In this document: positions 13,582 to 14,031 of the stretch, one piece after another
How positions within the stretch are numbered: the stretch's first letter is position 1
Layout: every line of letters begins with the position of its first letter
NCBI GenBank assembly: GCA_035946955.1
Contig: DASYYE010000039.1
Location: forward strand, 1 to 14,031
Source: DASYYE01 sp035946955
Lineage (GTDB): Bacteria; Actinomycetota; Actinomycetes; Streptosporangiales; Streptosporangiaceae
Reading direction: 5' to 3'
DNA: 14,031 bases
Notes under the pieces: model-generated
Databases searched by the model: none
What the model saw: the letters and a program-made list of their open reading frames with translations, nothing else
What the model was told of the DNA's origin: nothing
Translations under genes and position numbers: made by a program

Positions 13582-14031
13582 GTGGGCCGGGCTGAACGGC
13601 CGCTCGAGCCGGGTTCAGGGCTGGTTGCCGCTTTTGCTCATGAGCTGCGGCTGCTGCGGCAGGCCGCGGGGTCGCCTACCTACCGGGCGCTGGCCCAGCG
13701 CACGCACTATTCGGTCACGTCGCTGTCGCAGGCGGCTTCGGGCCGGTGCCTGCCCACGCTCGGCGTCACCCGGGCGTTCGTAGCTGGCTGTGGCGGCGAT
13801 GTGCAGGAATGGGAGCGCCGCTGGCGGCAGGCCGCGGCGGCAGCCGTGGCGGGCGATGAGCCAGGGGGGCGCATGCCAGCGCCGGGCAGCACCACGGCCG
13901 GCGCATCAAGCGGCTGGGCGGTGGGCGGTGCGTCCACCGCCTCTGCGCCGGCTGTGTCACCTGCGGCCGCGGCTGGCCGGCTGGGCTGGTCTTGGCTGGC
14001 TGGGCGGGGTGGCCGCTTGCTGGGTGTGCCC
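13582..14031 (+). CDS. XRE-type helix-turn-helix protein, N-terminal part (runs off the window)
   Basis: An open frame of 150 codons without a stop at the window end. It starts with GTG after a run of seven G's and opens GRAERPLEPGSGLVAAF AHELRLLRQAAG, followed by the HTH: PTYRALAQRTHYSVTSLSQA (32-51), ASGRCLPTLGVTRAFVAGCG and EWERRWRQAA (76-85). This matches the conserved opening of many actinobacterial proteins ('GRPERPLDP..FAxELRxLR..AGxxTYRxMARRAHYSxxTLSxAAxG'). There it is joined to a STAND ATPase with WD40 repeats or to a membrane segment. Here the HTH is followed by an Ala/Gly/Ser-rich linker to the end of the window, so the C-terminal part cannot be assigned. Confidence 0.85.
   Translation, partial: MGRAERPLEPGSGLVAAFAHELRLLRQAAGSPTYRALAQRTHYSVTSLSQAASGRCLPTLGVTRAFVAGCGGDVQEWERRWRQAAAAAVAGDEPGGRMPAPGSTTAGASSGWAVGGASTASAPAVSPAAAAGRLGWSWLAGRGGRLLGVP

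Noticed and set aside
13514..13783. 89-residue plus-strand frame at the HTH gene
   Set aside because: The neighbouring frame starting at 13582 contains a clear conserved HTH domain and stays open to the window end.

Overview
This is a GC-rich actinobacterial window. GC-ending codons dominate, GTG and TTG starts are frequent, and protein families such as BELL, Trypco1, trypsin-STAND-WD40 and the short XRE-type HTH domain are typical of filamentous actinobacteria (a Streptomyces or Streptosporangiales-like genome). No RNA gene, insertion sequence or CRISPR array is visible.

Layout. 1-410: a frameshifted remnant of a discoidin-type (F5/8C) carbohydrate-binding domain on the minus strand. 416-2094 (+): a small operon with a clear promoter and operator-like repeats, encoding a VOC protein, an ArsR regulator, a small ORF, an AHSA1/SRPBCC protein and another small ORF, the later ones joined by start/stop overlaps. 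2219-4318 (-): a secreted alpha/beta-hydrolase fused to a six-blade kelch propeller. 4561-7373 (-): a probable operon, read from right to left, of a BELL-domain protein, a GlpD-like flavoprotein, an unrecognised 50-residue ORF and an HPr-like protein. 7374-8351: an intergenic region with a perfect AT-rich palindrome and a truncated gene. 8352-12693 (+): a Trypco1 protein overlapping a 1335-residue trypsin-STAND-WD40 protein. 12694-13581: no intact gene, an RHS remnant and a G-rich tract. 13582-end (+): the start of an XRE-type HTH protein that runs off the window.

The most interesting locus is 4561-7373. The BELL protein ends in a QAGRDQ motif of the bacterial amyloid-signalling type (BASS, RHIM-like). 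The next gene, joined by an ATGA overlap, carries the same QAGRDQ motif near its N-terminus. In described systems the partner with an N-terminal motif is usually an NLR/STAND protein. Here it is a glycerol-3-phosphate dehydrogenase (GlpD) homologue whose HGGLRY active-site loop has become DGGVRD, although the FAD motif and the Arg and Lys of the other conserved motifs remain. Downstream, the HPr-like protein has Arg in place of its phosphorylated His but keeps the regulatory Ser region. The inferred model is a metabolic enzyme rewired as sensor or effector in a two-component amyloid cell-death or membrane system. The motif pair and operon structure are read directly from the sequence; the function is inference.

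The BELL-GlpD pair is arranged head-to-head with a Trypco1/trypsin-STAND pair, another predicted conflict system, so the middle of the window looks like a small defence or self/non-self island flanked by decayed genes (discoidin, pentapeptide-like and RHS remnants).
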